Assembly (NCBI RefSeq): GCF_002088275.1 | Contig: NZ_AQQS01000009.1 | Coordinates: 94,266 to 158,265 of the forward strand | Direction: 5' to 3' | Length of the DNA: 64,000 nt | From: Aurantimonas sp. 22II-16-19i | GTDB taxonomy: Bacteria; Pseudomonadota; Alphaproteobacteria; Rhizobiales; Rhizobiaceae | Shown here: piece after piece, positions 47,632 through 56,282 of the stretch | How the letters are laid out: the number at the start of each line of letters is the position of its first letter | Numbering within the stretch: the first letter of the stretch is position 1 | Position numbers and translations under genes: made by a program | Notes under the pieces: model-generated | Databases searched by the model: none | What the model saw: the letters and a program-made list of their open reading frames with translations, nothing else | Told to the model about the DNA's origin: nothing

Positions 47632-48159
47632 TCATCCCTTGCCAGGTAACGTAAATACGCTGCTGAATTTGTTGACGATGTAGGGCGCGAACAGGGTCAA
47701 GCCGGTGATCAGGAATGTGCCGATTTCGCCCAGAGATTTCAAGTCGGCGCCGACGGCAAATCGAAGCATCGAAAACAGTCCGAACCCCATGAACATAAAC
47801 AAAAGCATCACGCTTCCCATAAACGCGATGACCCGACTTGAGCTCGAAACCATCGTAGGTTCCAAAACGACTTTCCCGTCAGCCCCAATAATTTGCTTGC
47901 CATCCGCATCCTTTACAGGGAGCTGAACGTCTTCAGATAGCGCCTGCGAAAGAGAGAATCTGGCGATACTTGCGATCGAACTTCTGATATAAGTCAAAGC
48001 GACTGCGATGATTACGATCAAAACCACTAGAATGATGTAGACGAAGGTGACGCTGATCCCGTTGCCGGAGGTGTTACTCGCGGGGCTTGTTACTTGAGCC
48101 ATGCTGGGGCTGCTCCATTGAAGGAGCAGGCCGCTTAATACGATGATGAGAGACCGCAT
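47632..48159 (-). CDS. Uncharacterised low-GC membrane protein
   Basis: 175 aa, not recognised. A signal peptide (MRSLIIVLSGLLLQWSSPSM, cut near Ala-Gln) precedes three hydrophobic helices: residues about 37-58 (VYIILVVLIVIIAVALTYI), about 110-135 (IAFMGSVMLLFMFMGFGLF) and about 148-170. Between the first two lies a polar loop with the repeat DADGKQIIGADGKVV. GGAG is best spaced for the ATG at 48159; an ATG at 48171 is also in frame. Base composition is near 50% GC with A/T-ending codons, unlike all neighbours, which points to transfer from another genome. Confidence 0.7.
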   Translation of the reverse strand: MRSLIIVLSGLLLQWSSPSMAQVTSPASNTSGNGISVTFVYIILVVLIVIIAVALTYIRSSIASIARFSLSQALSEDVQLPVKDADGKQIIGADGKVVLEPTMVSSSSRVIAFMGSVMLLFMFMGFGLFSMLRFAVGADLKSLGEIGTFLITGLTLFAPYIVNKFSSVFTLPGKG

Positions 48160-48332
48160 GTGACGCTCCATCAGGACAGGGATGAGTCAGCATACTCTCA
48201 AAGATACAACTTGCAATGGGATTATTTGCAGATTTCCGCAAGGGAAAAGGTGAACCAGAACGAATGGCTGCATTGCCCTGGGTCGTTCAGAAGCTGCGGA
48301 ATTTTCAGTAGAAAGTGGATCGGCCGGGCCGC

Positions 48333-49472
48333 TCAGGCCACCCGCCGTCCTTCGCGCCAGACCGCTCTCACCACCGGCGGCTCGCCGGTCCCGTGCGAGA
48401 TCCGGGTGAGGTCGGCCCTGAGGCCTTCGGCGATCGTGCCGCGGTCGGTGAGGCCGATGGCGGCAGCCGGGTTTGTCGTTGCGAGACGCGTCGCCGCCGG
48501 CAGGCTGGCTTCTCCGCCATTGGCCAGCGCGAACACCGCCTGGATCAGGCTGAACGGCACATAGTCCGACGACAGGACGTCGAGGAGCCCGGCGCGCAGC
48601 AGCGCGATCGCCGTGATGTTGCCGGAATGGGAGCGGCCGCGCACGACGTTGGGTGCGCCCATCAGCACCTTCATGCCGGCGTCGCGCGAGGCTCTGGCTG
48701 CGGCGACCGAGGTCGGGAACTCGGCGATCCGCGTGCCGAGCGCGACGGCTTCCCCGACATGGGCGATGGTGGCGTCGTCGTGGGAGGCGAGCGCGATGCC
48801 CCGCGCCGCGCAGGCGTTTGCGATCGCCCGGCGATGGGGCGGCGCATTGCGCTGCGACTGGGCGATGCGGGTCGTCGCATAGGCCTTGAAGTCGGCGTCG
48901 CTCATCTTGAGCTTGTCGGTGAGATAGGCCTTGAGCGCGTCCATGTCGTGGAACTGGCGCTGGCCCGGCGCGTGGTCCATCAGCGAGACGAGCTTCAGCC
49001 GCGGATGGTCCTGCAGGAGGGCGAAGCCCTCGACCGCGTCGTCGGCCGAGACTTCGCATCGCAGATGAAGGAAATGCTCGGCGCGCAGGCGCCCCTCGCT
49101 CGTGGCGCGGCCGAGCGCTGCCGCCAGCTCCGCGACGTCCTCGGCCCTGGAGCGGGTGTTCTCGTCGGTGCCGACGCGCATCGCGTCGAGGACGGTGGTG
49201 ATGCCGGAGGTCGCCACCTGGCCGTCATGGGCCTGGATCGCTGCGATCTCGTTCCAGACGACGCCGGAGCGCGGGTGGTGGTGTCCCTCGATCTGGTCGG
49301 TGTGGAGTTCGACGAGGCCGGGCAGGAGGAAGTCGCCGCCCATGTCCTCGCCGCCAAAGGACCGGCCCGGCAGGATCTCGGCGATCTTCCCGTCTTCGAT
49401 CGCGAGGCCACCCTCGACGATCTCATCGGACAGCACGATGCGGGCATTGGCGAGGATCGTTGCGTTCGTCAT
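48333..49472 (-). CDS. phnM: Alpha-D-ribose 1-methylphosphonate 5-triphosphate diphosphatase
   Basis: 379-aa amidohydrolase of the C-P lyase pathway that removes pyrophosphate from the methylphosphonate triphosphate intermediate. Metal-binding motifs: VELHTDQIEGHHHPR (residues about 55-69), LMDHAPGQRQFHD, ALASHDDAT and LSSDYVP. The length is normal. No other phn gene is in the window, so the complex itself must be encoded elsewhere. The ATG at 49472 gives MTNATILANARIVL. Confidence 0.92.
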   Translation of the reverse strand: MTNATILANARIVLSDEIVEGGLAIEDGKIAEILPGRSFGGEDMGGDFLLPGLVELHTDQIEGHHHPRSGVVWNEIAAIQAHDGQVATSGITTVLDAMRVGTDENTRSRAEDVAELAAALGRATSEGRLRAEHFLHLRCEVSADDAVEGFALLQDHPRLKLVSLMDHAPGQRQFHDMDALKAYLTDKLKMSDADFKAYATTRIAQSQRNAPPHRRAIANACAARGIALASHDDATIAHVGEAVALGTRIAEFPTSVAAARASRDAGMKVLMGAPNVVRGRSHSGNITAIALLRAGLLDVLSSDYVPFSLIQAVFALANGGEASLPAATRLATTNPAAAIGLTDRGTIAEGLRADLTRISHGTGEPPVVRAVWREGRRVA

Positions 49473-49538
49473 GGGGCGCTGCTCTCTGGCGAAGCCTGCT
49501 GCTGGACAAGCGTGAGGGCCGGTTCTTCCGCGCAAACG

Positions 49539-49571
49539 AAAAGCCCGTGGCAGCGCGTGCCCCGGGCTTTT
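49539..49571 (-). terminator. Intrinsic terminator after gcrA
   Basis: AAAAGCCCG (49539-49547) pairs with CGGGCTTTT (49563-49571), with extra G/C pairs inside. Read on the minus strand it ends in TTTT and lies 31 bp beyond the gcrA stop, before phnM; it also works in the other direction. Confidence 0.85.
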
Positions 49572-49602
49572 GGCATTCCCCGCAGAAGCGTCGCGAGACG
49601 GC

Positions 49603-50166
49603 TCAGCGAACGCGGCGGCGCTCGGTCACGGCCTGGAAGGCGAGCTTGGCGTGGACGGCGCAATAGGGCGTGCCGTCGCCGGAATGATCGCCGCAGAAAT
49701 GGAAGTCCGGCGACAGCGGGTCGCCGATCGGCCATTTGCAGGTGCGTTCGGTCAGCTGCACCAGCGAGAGCCTGCGCATCATCGGCACGACCTCGCCGCG
49801 CTTTCGCGCCACCGGCGCCGCTTCTTCCTCGATCTCCTGGTGGATCTCGACCTTGAGCGCCGTCGCGCCCATGGTCCGCGCCACCGGCCGGCTCTGCTGC
49901 ATCACCTGCGCGGCGACCACCTGCGGCGCCACGACCTGCGGGGCGACGACACGGGGCACGGCGGCCACGACCGGCTCGGGGATCGCGGCGACGGCGGGCT
50001 TCGCCTCGACCACGGTCTTGATGCGCGACTCCAGCTTCAGGCGATGCACCTTGCCGATAACCGCATTGCGGCTGACGCCGCCGAGCTTCTCGGCGATCTG
50101 GCTGGCGCTGTGTCCCTCGGACCAGAGCTGGCGCAGCATTTCCACGCGTTCGTCCGTCCAACCCAT
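49603..50166 (-). CDS. gcrA: Cell-cycle master regulator GcrA
   Basis: 187-aa transcription factor that binds sigma70 polymerase and methylated GANTC sites, controlling cell-cycle genes in alphaproteobacteria. The N-terminal HTH is canonical: MGWTDERVEMLRQLWSEGHS, then SRNAVIGKVHRL. The middle is Pro/Val/Ala-rich linker with VVAPQVVAPQVVAAQV repeats. The C-terminus has the Cys/His cluster CKWPIGDP, FHFCGDHS and YCAVHAKLAF. AAGGAG supports the ATG. Two GANTC sites lie upstream. Confidence 0.94.
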   Translation of the reverse strand: MGWTDERVEMLRQLWSEGHSASQIAEKLGGVSRNAVIGKVHRLKLESRIKTVVEAKPAVAAIPEPVVAAVPRVVAPQVVAPQVVAAQVMQQSRPVARTMGATALKVEIHQEIEEEAAPVARKRGEVVPMMRRLSLVQLTERTCKWPIGDPLSPDFHFCGDHSGDGTPYCAVHAKLAFQAVTERRRVR

Positions 50167-50604
50167 TGCACTGCTCCTTCTTGAGCCGAGCGGCGGCCGG
50201 AATCCGTTCACCACCCGCGCAATGAGGCTGCGCGGTGGAAGACACAATATCTATGGTGAGACTAGGTCCGCCGCTCGAAGTCTAGTATCTAACTTCGGAA
50301 TTTACCGTATCGCGTGACTCGGTGACAAGAGTCGCGCGGGCGGGAAATGTCCGCTGTGATGTTTTTCCCCAGCCTATATGGGGTCGAAGCGGGAAAATGC
50401 ACTCCTCCTGGTGCATTGCTGCTGCATTGGTTCTGCATCCCGAAAATCCGCCGGCCCTTGCCTCGCGCCGCGTCAGGGGGCATGTTATACGGGCGCTTGC
50501 GAGATATCGAAGCATCGAGAGAAGCCTGCCCTTCGGCAGGCTTTGACGTTTTCAGGAGCTTTCGCGAGCATATTCGGACAGGGCTCCCAGAAGAGTTGAA
50601 CCCC
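50167..50604. other. 438-bp intergenic region between divergent gcrA and argD
   Basis: Contains the gcrA promoter region with two GANTC sites, several TGCAT copies (50401-50450) and, near argD, a hairpin AAGCCTGCC/GGCAGGCTT (50522-50530 and 50535-50543) followed by TGACGTTTT. The hairpin could be an attenuator or the end of a short RNA. A TTATAC box at 50485-50490 upstream of it lacks a clear -35. No open frame is supported. Confidence 0.55.
50316..50333 (-). promoter_or_regulatory. Paired GANTC methylation sites upstream of gcrA
   Basis: GACTC (50316-50320) and GAGTC (50329-50333) are 13 bp apart, about 150-165 bp upstream of the gcrA ATG. GANTC is the target of the CcrM methyltransferase, and GcrA acts at promoters bearing it, so autoregulation is plausible. 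Confidence 0.55.
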
Positions 50605-51819
50605 ATGAACCAGCAGCCGCAGGACACATCGCCCCTCTACCAGACCTACGCACGCGCGCCCCTTGCCTTCGAGCGAGGCGACGGCATCTGGCTGGAGACG
50701 CGCGACGGCCGACGGTTCATGGATCTGGCCGGCGGCATCGCGGTCAACTCGCTCGGCCACGCCCATCCGCATCTCGTCGCCGCCCTGACGGAGCAGGCGC
50801 AGAAGCTCTGGCACACCTCGAACCTGTTCGAGATCCCGGGCCAGACGCGGCTCGCCGAGCGGCTGACGGCCAACAGCTTCGCCGATCGGGCCTTCTTCAC
50901 CAATTCCGGCGCCGAGGCGCTGGAATGCGCGATCAAGACCGCGCGGCGCTACCAGTATGTCTCCGGCCATCCCGAGCGCTATCGTATCCTGACCTTCGAG
51001 GGTGCGTTCCACGGCCGCACCCTCGCGACCATCGCGGCCGGCGGTCAGGCGAAATATCTCGAAGGCTTCGGCCCAAAGGTCGAGGGCTTCGACCAGCTCG
51101 TCTTCGGCGACGAGGCGGCCCTTCGCGAGGCCGCGGCCGGCCCCGAGGTCGCCGCCATCCTGATCGAGCCGATCCAGGGCGAGGGCGGCATCCGCACGGT
51201 GCCGGTGGCCTTCCTGTCGCTGATCCGCGAGCTCTGCCGGGAACACGGCCTGCTGCTGATCTATGACGAGGTGCAGACGGGGATCGGCCGCACCGGGCGT
51301 TTCTACGCCTACGAGAACTCCGGCATCGCGCCCGACATCCTGGCTTCCGCCAAGGGGATCGGCGGCGGCTTCCCGATGGGCGTCTGCCTTGCGACCGAGG
51401 AGGCGGCCCGCGGCATGACGCCGGGCACCCACGGCACCACCTATGGCGGCAATCCGCTGGCCATGGCGGTCGGCAACGCCGTTCTCGACGTCGTGCTGGA
51501 AGAGGGCTTCCTCGAGGAGGTGCGCCGCAAGGCGCTGTTCTTCAAGCAGTCGCTCGCCTCCCTCACCGACCGCTATCCCGACGTCGTCGAGGCGATCCGC
51601 GGCGAGGGGCTGCTGATCGGCCTGAAGATGCGGGTGGCGAACACCGACATGGTGGCGGCGCTGCGCGAGGCGGGCGTGCTCGCCGCGCCGGCCGGCGACA
51701 ACGTCGTGCGGCTGCTGCCGCCGCTGACCATCACGGAGGAGGAGATCCGCGCCGCCATTGAACGGATCGAGGCCGCGGCCGCCGGGCTTTCCGCCCCGGC
51801 CCAGCGCGCCAGTGCATGA
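50605..51819 (+). CDS. argD: Acetylornithine aminotransferase
   Basis: 404-aa PLP aminotransferase that converts N-acetylglutamate semialdehyde to acetylornithine; it may also serve in lysine synthesis as the succinyl-DAP enzyme. Motifs: [17 protein letters not shown] (near residue 95), [21 protein letters not shown] and the PLP lysine in [12 protein letters not shown]. The stop is two bases before the argF start, so the genes form an operon. Confidence 0.93.
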   Translation: MNQQPQDTSPLYQTYARAPLAFERGDGIWLETRDGRRFMDLAGGIAVNSLGHAHPHLVAALTEQAQKLWHTSNLFEIPGQTRLAERLTANSFADRAFFTNSGAEALECAIKTARRYQYVSGHPERYRILTFEGAFHGRTLATIAAGGQAKYLEGFGPKVEGFDQLVFGDEAALREAAAGPEVAAILIEPIQGEGGIRTVPVAFLSLIRELCREHGLLLIYDEVQTGIGRTGRFYAYENSGIAPDILASAKGIGGGFPMGVCLATEEAARGMTPGTHGTTYGGNPLAMAVGNAVLDVVLEEGFLEEVRRKALFFKQSLASLTDRYPDVVEAIRGEGLLIGLKMRVANTDMVAALREAGVLAAPAGDNVVRLLPPLTITEEEIRAAIERIEAAAAGLSAPAQRASA

Positions 51820-51820
51820 G

Positions 51821-52777
51821 ATGACGATGACCCAGATTCCGACCGCCGCTCCGCGCCACTTCCTCGACATCGCCGCCGTCTCGCCGGACGACCTGCGGCT
51901 GATCATCGAGGATGCGGCGCGGCGCAAGTCGCTGCTTCCCGGCGGCGACAAGCCGCTCGCCGGCAAGATGCTGGCGATGATCTTCGACAAGCCGTCCACC
52001 CGCACCCGCGTCTCCTTCGACGTGGCGATGCGCCAGCTGGGTGGCGAGACGCTGTTCCTGTCCGGCGCCGAGATGCAGCTCGGCCGCTCGGAGACGATCG
52101 CCGACACGGCGCGCGTCCTGTCGCGCTATGTCGACGCGATCATGATCCGCACGACGGCCCACGACCGGCTTCTCGAAATGGCCGAACACGCCACCGTGCC
52201 GGTGATCAACGGTCTCACCGACGAGACCCATCCCTGCCAGATCATGGCCGACCTGATGACCTTCGAGGAGAAGCGCGGGCCGGTGAAGGGCAAGGTCTTC
52301 GCCTGGTCCGGCGACGGCAACAACGTGCTCGCCTCCTTCGCCGAGGCCTCGGCGCGCTTCGACTTCGAGCTGCGGATCGCGACGCCCCAGGGCTCCGATC
52401 TCGATGGCCGGTTCATCGACTGGGCGCGGGGCGAGGGGGCGACGATCGTCACCACCAACGATCCCGACGAGGCGGTCGGCGGCGCCGATTGCGTCGTCAC
52501 CGACACCTGGGTATCGATGGGCCGCGAGGAGAAGGCACGCGGCCACAACGTCTTCATGCCCTATCAGGTGAACGAACGGCTGATGGCCAAGGCCAAGCCC
52601 GAGGCGCTGTTCATGCACTGCCTGCCCGCCCATCGCGGCGAGGAGGTCACCGACGGGGTCATCGACGGGCCGCAGTCGGTGGTGTTCGACGAGGCCGAGA
52701 ACCGCCTGCACGCCCAGAAGGCGATCCTCGCCTGGTGCTTCGGCGATGCGGCGCGCGGAACCTCCGCCCATGGCTGA
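51821..52777 (+). CDS. argF: Ornithine carbamoyltransferase
   Basis: 318-aa enzyme forming citrulline from ornithine and carbamoyl phosphate. The carbamoyl-phosphate site [10 protein letters not shown] is near residue 58 and the ornithine site [13 protein letters not shown] near 265; DETHPCQ lies between. ATGs at 51821 and 51827 are both possible. The 3' end overlaps hslO by 8 bp. Confidence 0.94.
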   Translation: MTMTQIPTAAPRHFLDIAAVSPDDLRLIIEDAARRKSLLPGGDKPLAGKMLAMIFDKPSTRTRVSFDVAMRQLGGETLFLSGAEMQLGRSETIADTARVLSRYVDAIMIRTTAHDRLLEMAEHATVPVINGLTDETHPCQIMADLMTFEEKRGPVKGKVFAWSGDGNNVLASFAEASARFDFELRIATPQGSDLDGRFIDWARGEGATIVTTNDPDEAVGGADCVVTDTWVSMGREEKARGHNVFMPYQVNERLMAKAKPEALFMHCLPAHRGEEVTDGVIDGPQSVVFDEAENRLHAQKAILAWCFGDAARGTSAHG

Positions 52778-53768
52778 CAACGAACGCGTCCTCTCCCCCG
52801 GCGATCTCGCCGGAGACGATGCCGTCGTGCCCTTCGCCGTCGAGACCCTCGACGCGCGCGGGCGCGGCGTGCAGCTCGGGCCGATGCTCGACCAGATCCT
52901 CGCCCGGCACGACTATCCCGAGCCGGTGTCGCGACTGCTCGCCGAGATGGTCGTCCTGACCGTCCTTCTCGGCACCTCGCTGAAGTTCGAAGGCAAGTTC
53001 ATCGTCCAGACCCAGACCGACGGGCCGGTGGACCTCCTCGTCGTCGACTTCTCGACGCCCGGCAGCGTGCGCGCCTATGCCCGCTTCGACGAGGAGGCGC
53101 TGGCCGAGGCGGTCGCCAGCGGCGCGACGCGGTCCGAGGAGCTGCTCGGCAACGGCACGCTTGCGCTGACCGTCGATCAGGGCGCCTACACCCAGCGCTA
53201 CCAGGGCATCGTCGAATTGAACGGCGCCGACATCGAGGCCGTCGCCGAGACCTATTTCCGCCAGTCCGAGCAGATCCCGACGACGGTGAAGCTCGCCGTC
53301 GCCAAGATCGCCCGGCGCGGCCCGAACGGCTTCGTCGAAAGCTGGCGGGCTGGCGGCCTGCTCGCCCAGTTCCTGCCCGAGTCGCCGGATCGGATGCGCC
53401 TGCCCGACCTGCCGGGCGGCGACTTGCCGGAGGGCGTCGAGGAATACGAGGAGGGCGACGAGTTCGACGACGCCTGGCTCGAGGTCCGCGCCCTGGTCGA
53501 CACGATCGAGGCGTCGGAGCTGACCGATCCCGAAGTCGGGGTCGAGCGCCTGCTCTTCCGGCTGTTCCACGAACGCGGCGTCAGGGTCTTCCCGCCCGAC
53601 CAGGTGATCGACGAATGCTCCTGTTCGCGCGAGAAGATCGGCGGCGTCCTGTCGAGCTTCTCGGCAGAGGAGATCGACGAGAGCATCGAGGACGGCAAGA
53701 TCAAGGTCACCTGCGAATTCTGCGGGACGCATTACGAGTTCGACCCGGCGGAATTCACCAGAGACTAG
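52770..53768 (+). CDS. hslO: Redox-regulated chaperone Hsp33
   Basis: 332-aa chaperone switched on by oxidation of a zinc-binding cysteine set. The set is visible near the C-terminus: CSC in [10 protein letters not shown] and CEFC in [11 protein letters not shown]. The N-terminal folding core includes [15 protein letters not shown]. It overlaps the argF 3' end; the argD-argF-hslO order is typical of rhizobia. An acidic linker ([11 protein letters not shown]) sits before the redox region. Confidence 0.93.
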   Translation: MADNERVLSPGDLAGDDAVVPFAVETLDARGRGVQLGPMLDQILARHDYPEPVSRLLAEMVVLTVLLGTSLKFEGKFIVQTQTDGPVDLLVVDFSTPGSVRAYARFDEEALAEAVASGATRSEELLGNGTLALTVDQGAYTQRYQGIVELNGADIEAVAETYFRQSEQIPTTVKLAVAKIARRGPNGFVESWRAGGLLAQFLPESPDRMRLPDLPGGDLPEGVEEYEEGDEFDDAWLEVRALVDTIEASELTDPEVGVERLLFRLFHERGVRVFPPDQVIDECSCSREKIGGVLSSFSAEEIDESIEDGKIKVTCEFCGTHYEFDPAEFTRD

Positions 53769-53946
53769 TTTGGCTTTGCCGAGTGGGCCGAGGTCCAGGG
53801 ACGAGCGCCGGCTGTGATGCGCCGGCTGCGCTTGCGCCGCTCTGCGGTCGGTCGATTGGCAAGCTAACTAATTTATCAGGCATCTCAATCGGTATTTAGT
53901 CAATCGCCACGATTGATGCGTCGAGCAATGCTCGTCAGGGACTTCG

Positions 53947-56058
53947 ATGGCTTTTCTGGATCTCGTCTCTCGCGTCGGCCTTCGGGCCCGCTTCATCGTC
54001 TTCCTGGCGCTGGCCTTCACACCGATCATAGTCCTGCTCGTTTCGACAAACCTGGCCAACTACGGCGCAGCGCTCGACGCTGCGACACGCGACGTGAAGC
54101 AGATGGCCGAGTACTTCGCAACGCGGCAGTCAGCAGCGTTCCATCAAGCCCGGACTATTCTCAATACGGTTCGGAGTATGCCGCCAGTGTCGGTCCTCGG
54201 CGGAGCTGAATGCAACCGCGCCATGGCCGCGGTCGCCGAAACGAACCCGCAGTTTTACACGGTCGGCGTTGTCGATCGCGATCAGATGATCGTCTGTCAC
54301 AACACGCTGACGAAGCCCCAACGTTTTGGCAACGTCGAAATGATCGAGCGGATGACGCGTCCCGACGCGCCAGAGTTCAACGTTGGTGAGTTCTTCGTCG
54401 GAAAGGTGAGCGGAAAGCCTACGGTCATCGTCTCAATGAAGCTGCCCGCGATCGACGGTGTTGCGCCTGGCGCAGTCTTCGCAGGCATGAACCTGACGAA
54501 TCTCTCGCTTCTAGCCGGTCAGGGAATGCCAGAAGGCAGGACGGCGGCAATCTTTCAGATGCCGGCGGGAAAGCTTCTTGCCCGCCATCCGCCGATGGAG
54601 AGTCTGCTCGGGTCGGTCGTCCCAATTCATCCGGTACTGGATACACTCCGGAATTCGCGCAGTTTCGAAGCAGGCTTCGGCGAAGGTCTCGGTTTGGATG
54701 GTCGCGAGATGCTTTTCGGGTTTGCTCCGCTGAACGGAATCGGCGAAGCGATGATTGTCGCCATTGTCGGAATTCCTCGTTCCGATGTCGTCGCCCCCCT
54801 CAATCGAAGCGCGCTCTGGTCCTTCACCATCTGCCTCGCCGTCATCGTCGCGACTTTCGCCGGAACGTGGTGGATTGGCTACTGGACGCAGCTTCGGCCG
54901 ATCGGACGGCTGCGACGGACGGCTCATCGAATAGCGAGCGGGGACCTGGGGGCGAGAGCGACGATCGAAACGTGGCAGGCGCCAGAGCTCCGAGCGCTGG
55001 GGGACGACTTCGACGCCATGACGGAGAGGCTCGAGGAAGGTCGCAAGGCGGAAGAGGAAGTTGCACGAAGTGAAGCGAGATATCGTATTCTCGCCGAGAA
55101 CACGTCCGACCTCGTAACGAGCCTGGATGACACAGGCCGTCGCGTCTTCGTTTCGCCCGCCTGTCGCGAATTACTCGGTCGGGAGCCCGATGAGCTGATG
55201 GCGGGACGACCCGAGGACATCGCCCATCCCGACGACCTGCCGATCGTCGGATCCATGATGGAAAAGGTTCGTATGGGCGTTCCGATATCTGGCATACAGT
55301 ATCGTATCATCCATCGAGATGGTCATCCGATCTGGGTGGAAGTCGGCACGAAGCCGCTTGGGTCAGGTCTTGGAGCAGTGCTGGTCATTCGTGACATCTC
55401 CGTGCGCAAACGTGCCGAATTCGCACTCGCGAATGCGAATGCGAGACTGTTGGAGCAGGCAAATACCGACGGGCTGACCGGGCTTGGCAATCGCCGTTCA
55501 TTCGACACGAGGCTGAGGGCCGAAGTTGACAGGAGCCTCGCCGAGTCTTCAGACCTTAGCCTGCTCCTCATCGACGTCGACTGGTTCAAGCGCTTCAACG
55601 ACACCTACGGACATCTTGCGGGAGACGAGTGTCTGCGTCTCGTCTCGGCGACAATCGGGGCCGCAATCAGGAACCCCAGGGAGCACGCCGCGCGATTCGG
55701 CGGCGAGGAAATCGCGCTGATCCTTCCGAACACGTCCATAGGAGAAGCCGTTGAACGAGGGGAAGCGATCCGCCAGGCTGTGGAGGCGATGGACCTCTCC
55801 CATTCCTGCAGCGACTATGGTCGCGTGACGATCAGTATCGGGGTTGCCTGCCTGCACCGTGGAAAAGGCTTTTCCAGCACTTATGACATGATCCGATCGG
55901 CGGACCAGGCGCTCTATGAGGTGAAGGCGAACGGCAGAAATTCCCTGCGATACCGGATTTCTTCCGCACTCAAGGGGCAAGACCGAACCACGGATCAGGA
56001 CGCTAACGCTCGGGAGAATAACTTCCGGCGGCTGGTATCAAGCCCTCCCGGCGAATGA
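53947..56058 (+). CDS. Membrane sensor diguanylate cyclase (Cache-HAMP-PAS-GGDEF)
   Basis: 703 aa. TM1 is at about residues 12-32, a periplasmic sensor of Cache type spans about 33-285, TM2 about 290-312, then HAMP (315-370), PAS (375-495) and GGDEF (505-675). The catalytic motif is GGEEI in place of GGDEF/GGEEF; the metal and catalytic positions are kept but the last Phe is Ile. No RxxD inhibitory site is at the usual spacing. A Pro/Asp-rich tail ends the protein. Codon use is less GC-biased than in flanking genes, suggesting a more recent arrival. Ligand unknown. Confidence 0.88.
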   Translation: MAFLDLVSRVGLRARFIVFLALAFTPIIVLLVSTNLANYGAALDAATRDVKQMAEYFATRQSAAFHQARTILNTVRSMPPVSVLGGAECNRAMAAVAETNPQFYTVGVVDRDQMIVCHNTLTKPQRFGNVEMIERMTRPDAPEFNVGEFFVGKVSGKPTVIVSMKLPAIDGVAPGAVFAGMNLTNLSLLAGQGMPEGRTAAIFQMPAGKLLARHPPMESLLGSVVPIHPVLDTLRNSRSFEAGFGEGLGLDGREMLFGFAPLNGIGEAMIVAIVGIPRSDVVAPLNRSALWSFTICLAVIVATFAGTWWIGYWTQLRPIGRLRRTAHRIASGDLGARATIETWQAPELRALGDDFDAMTERLEEGRKAEEEVARSEARYRILAENTSDLVTSLDDTGRRVFVSPACRELLGREPDELMAGRPEDIAHPDDLPIVGSMMEKVRMGVPISGIQYRIIHRDGHPIWVEVGTKPLGSGLGAVLVIRDISVRKRAEFALANANARLLEQANTDGLTGLGNRRSFDTRLRAEVDRSLAESSDLSLLLIDVDWFKRFNDTYGHLAGDECLRLVSATIGAAIRNPREHAARFGGEEIALILPNTSIGEAVERGEAIRQAVEAMDLSHSCSDYGRVTISIGVACLHRGKGFSSTYDMIRSADQALYEVKANGRNSLRYRISSALKGQDRTTDQDANARENNFRRLVSSPPGE

Positions 56059-56194
56059 GCGTACCCCCCTCGGCGCCGGTCAAAGACCGGGGCCGACGGT
56101 ATGAGTTCTGCACTTGTCGGCATCGACATTCGCGCACGGCGAAACGGGCGGCGCCATCAGTCCAGCGGTCGGCCGCGAGCGGCGGGCCGGTTCT

Positions 56195-56218
56195 CCGATC
56201 CCGATCCCGATCCCGATG
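56195..56218 (+). repeat. Hexanucleotide tandem repeat
   Basis: CCGATC is repeated three times followed by CCGATG, in the 224-bp gap between the cyclase gene and the convergent TRAP permease gene. A simple-sequence repeat prone to slippage; no coding role was seen. Confidence 0.85.
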
Positions 56219-56282
56219 CAGGAAGGATGAGGTGCGCGCCTCCCCTTTTTCGTATCCGAGACTTTCGAATCCCGCCCGGCGA

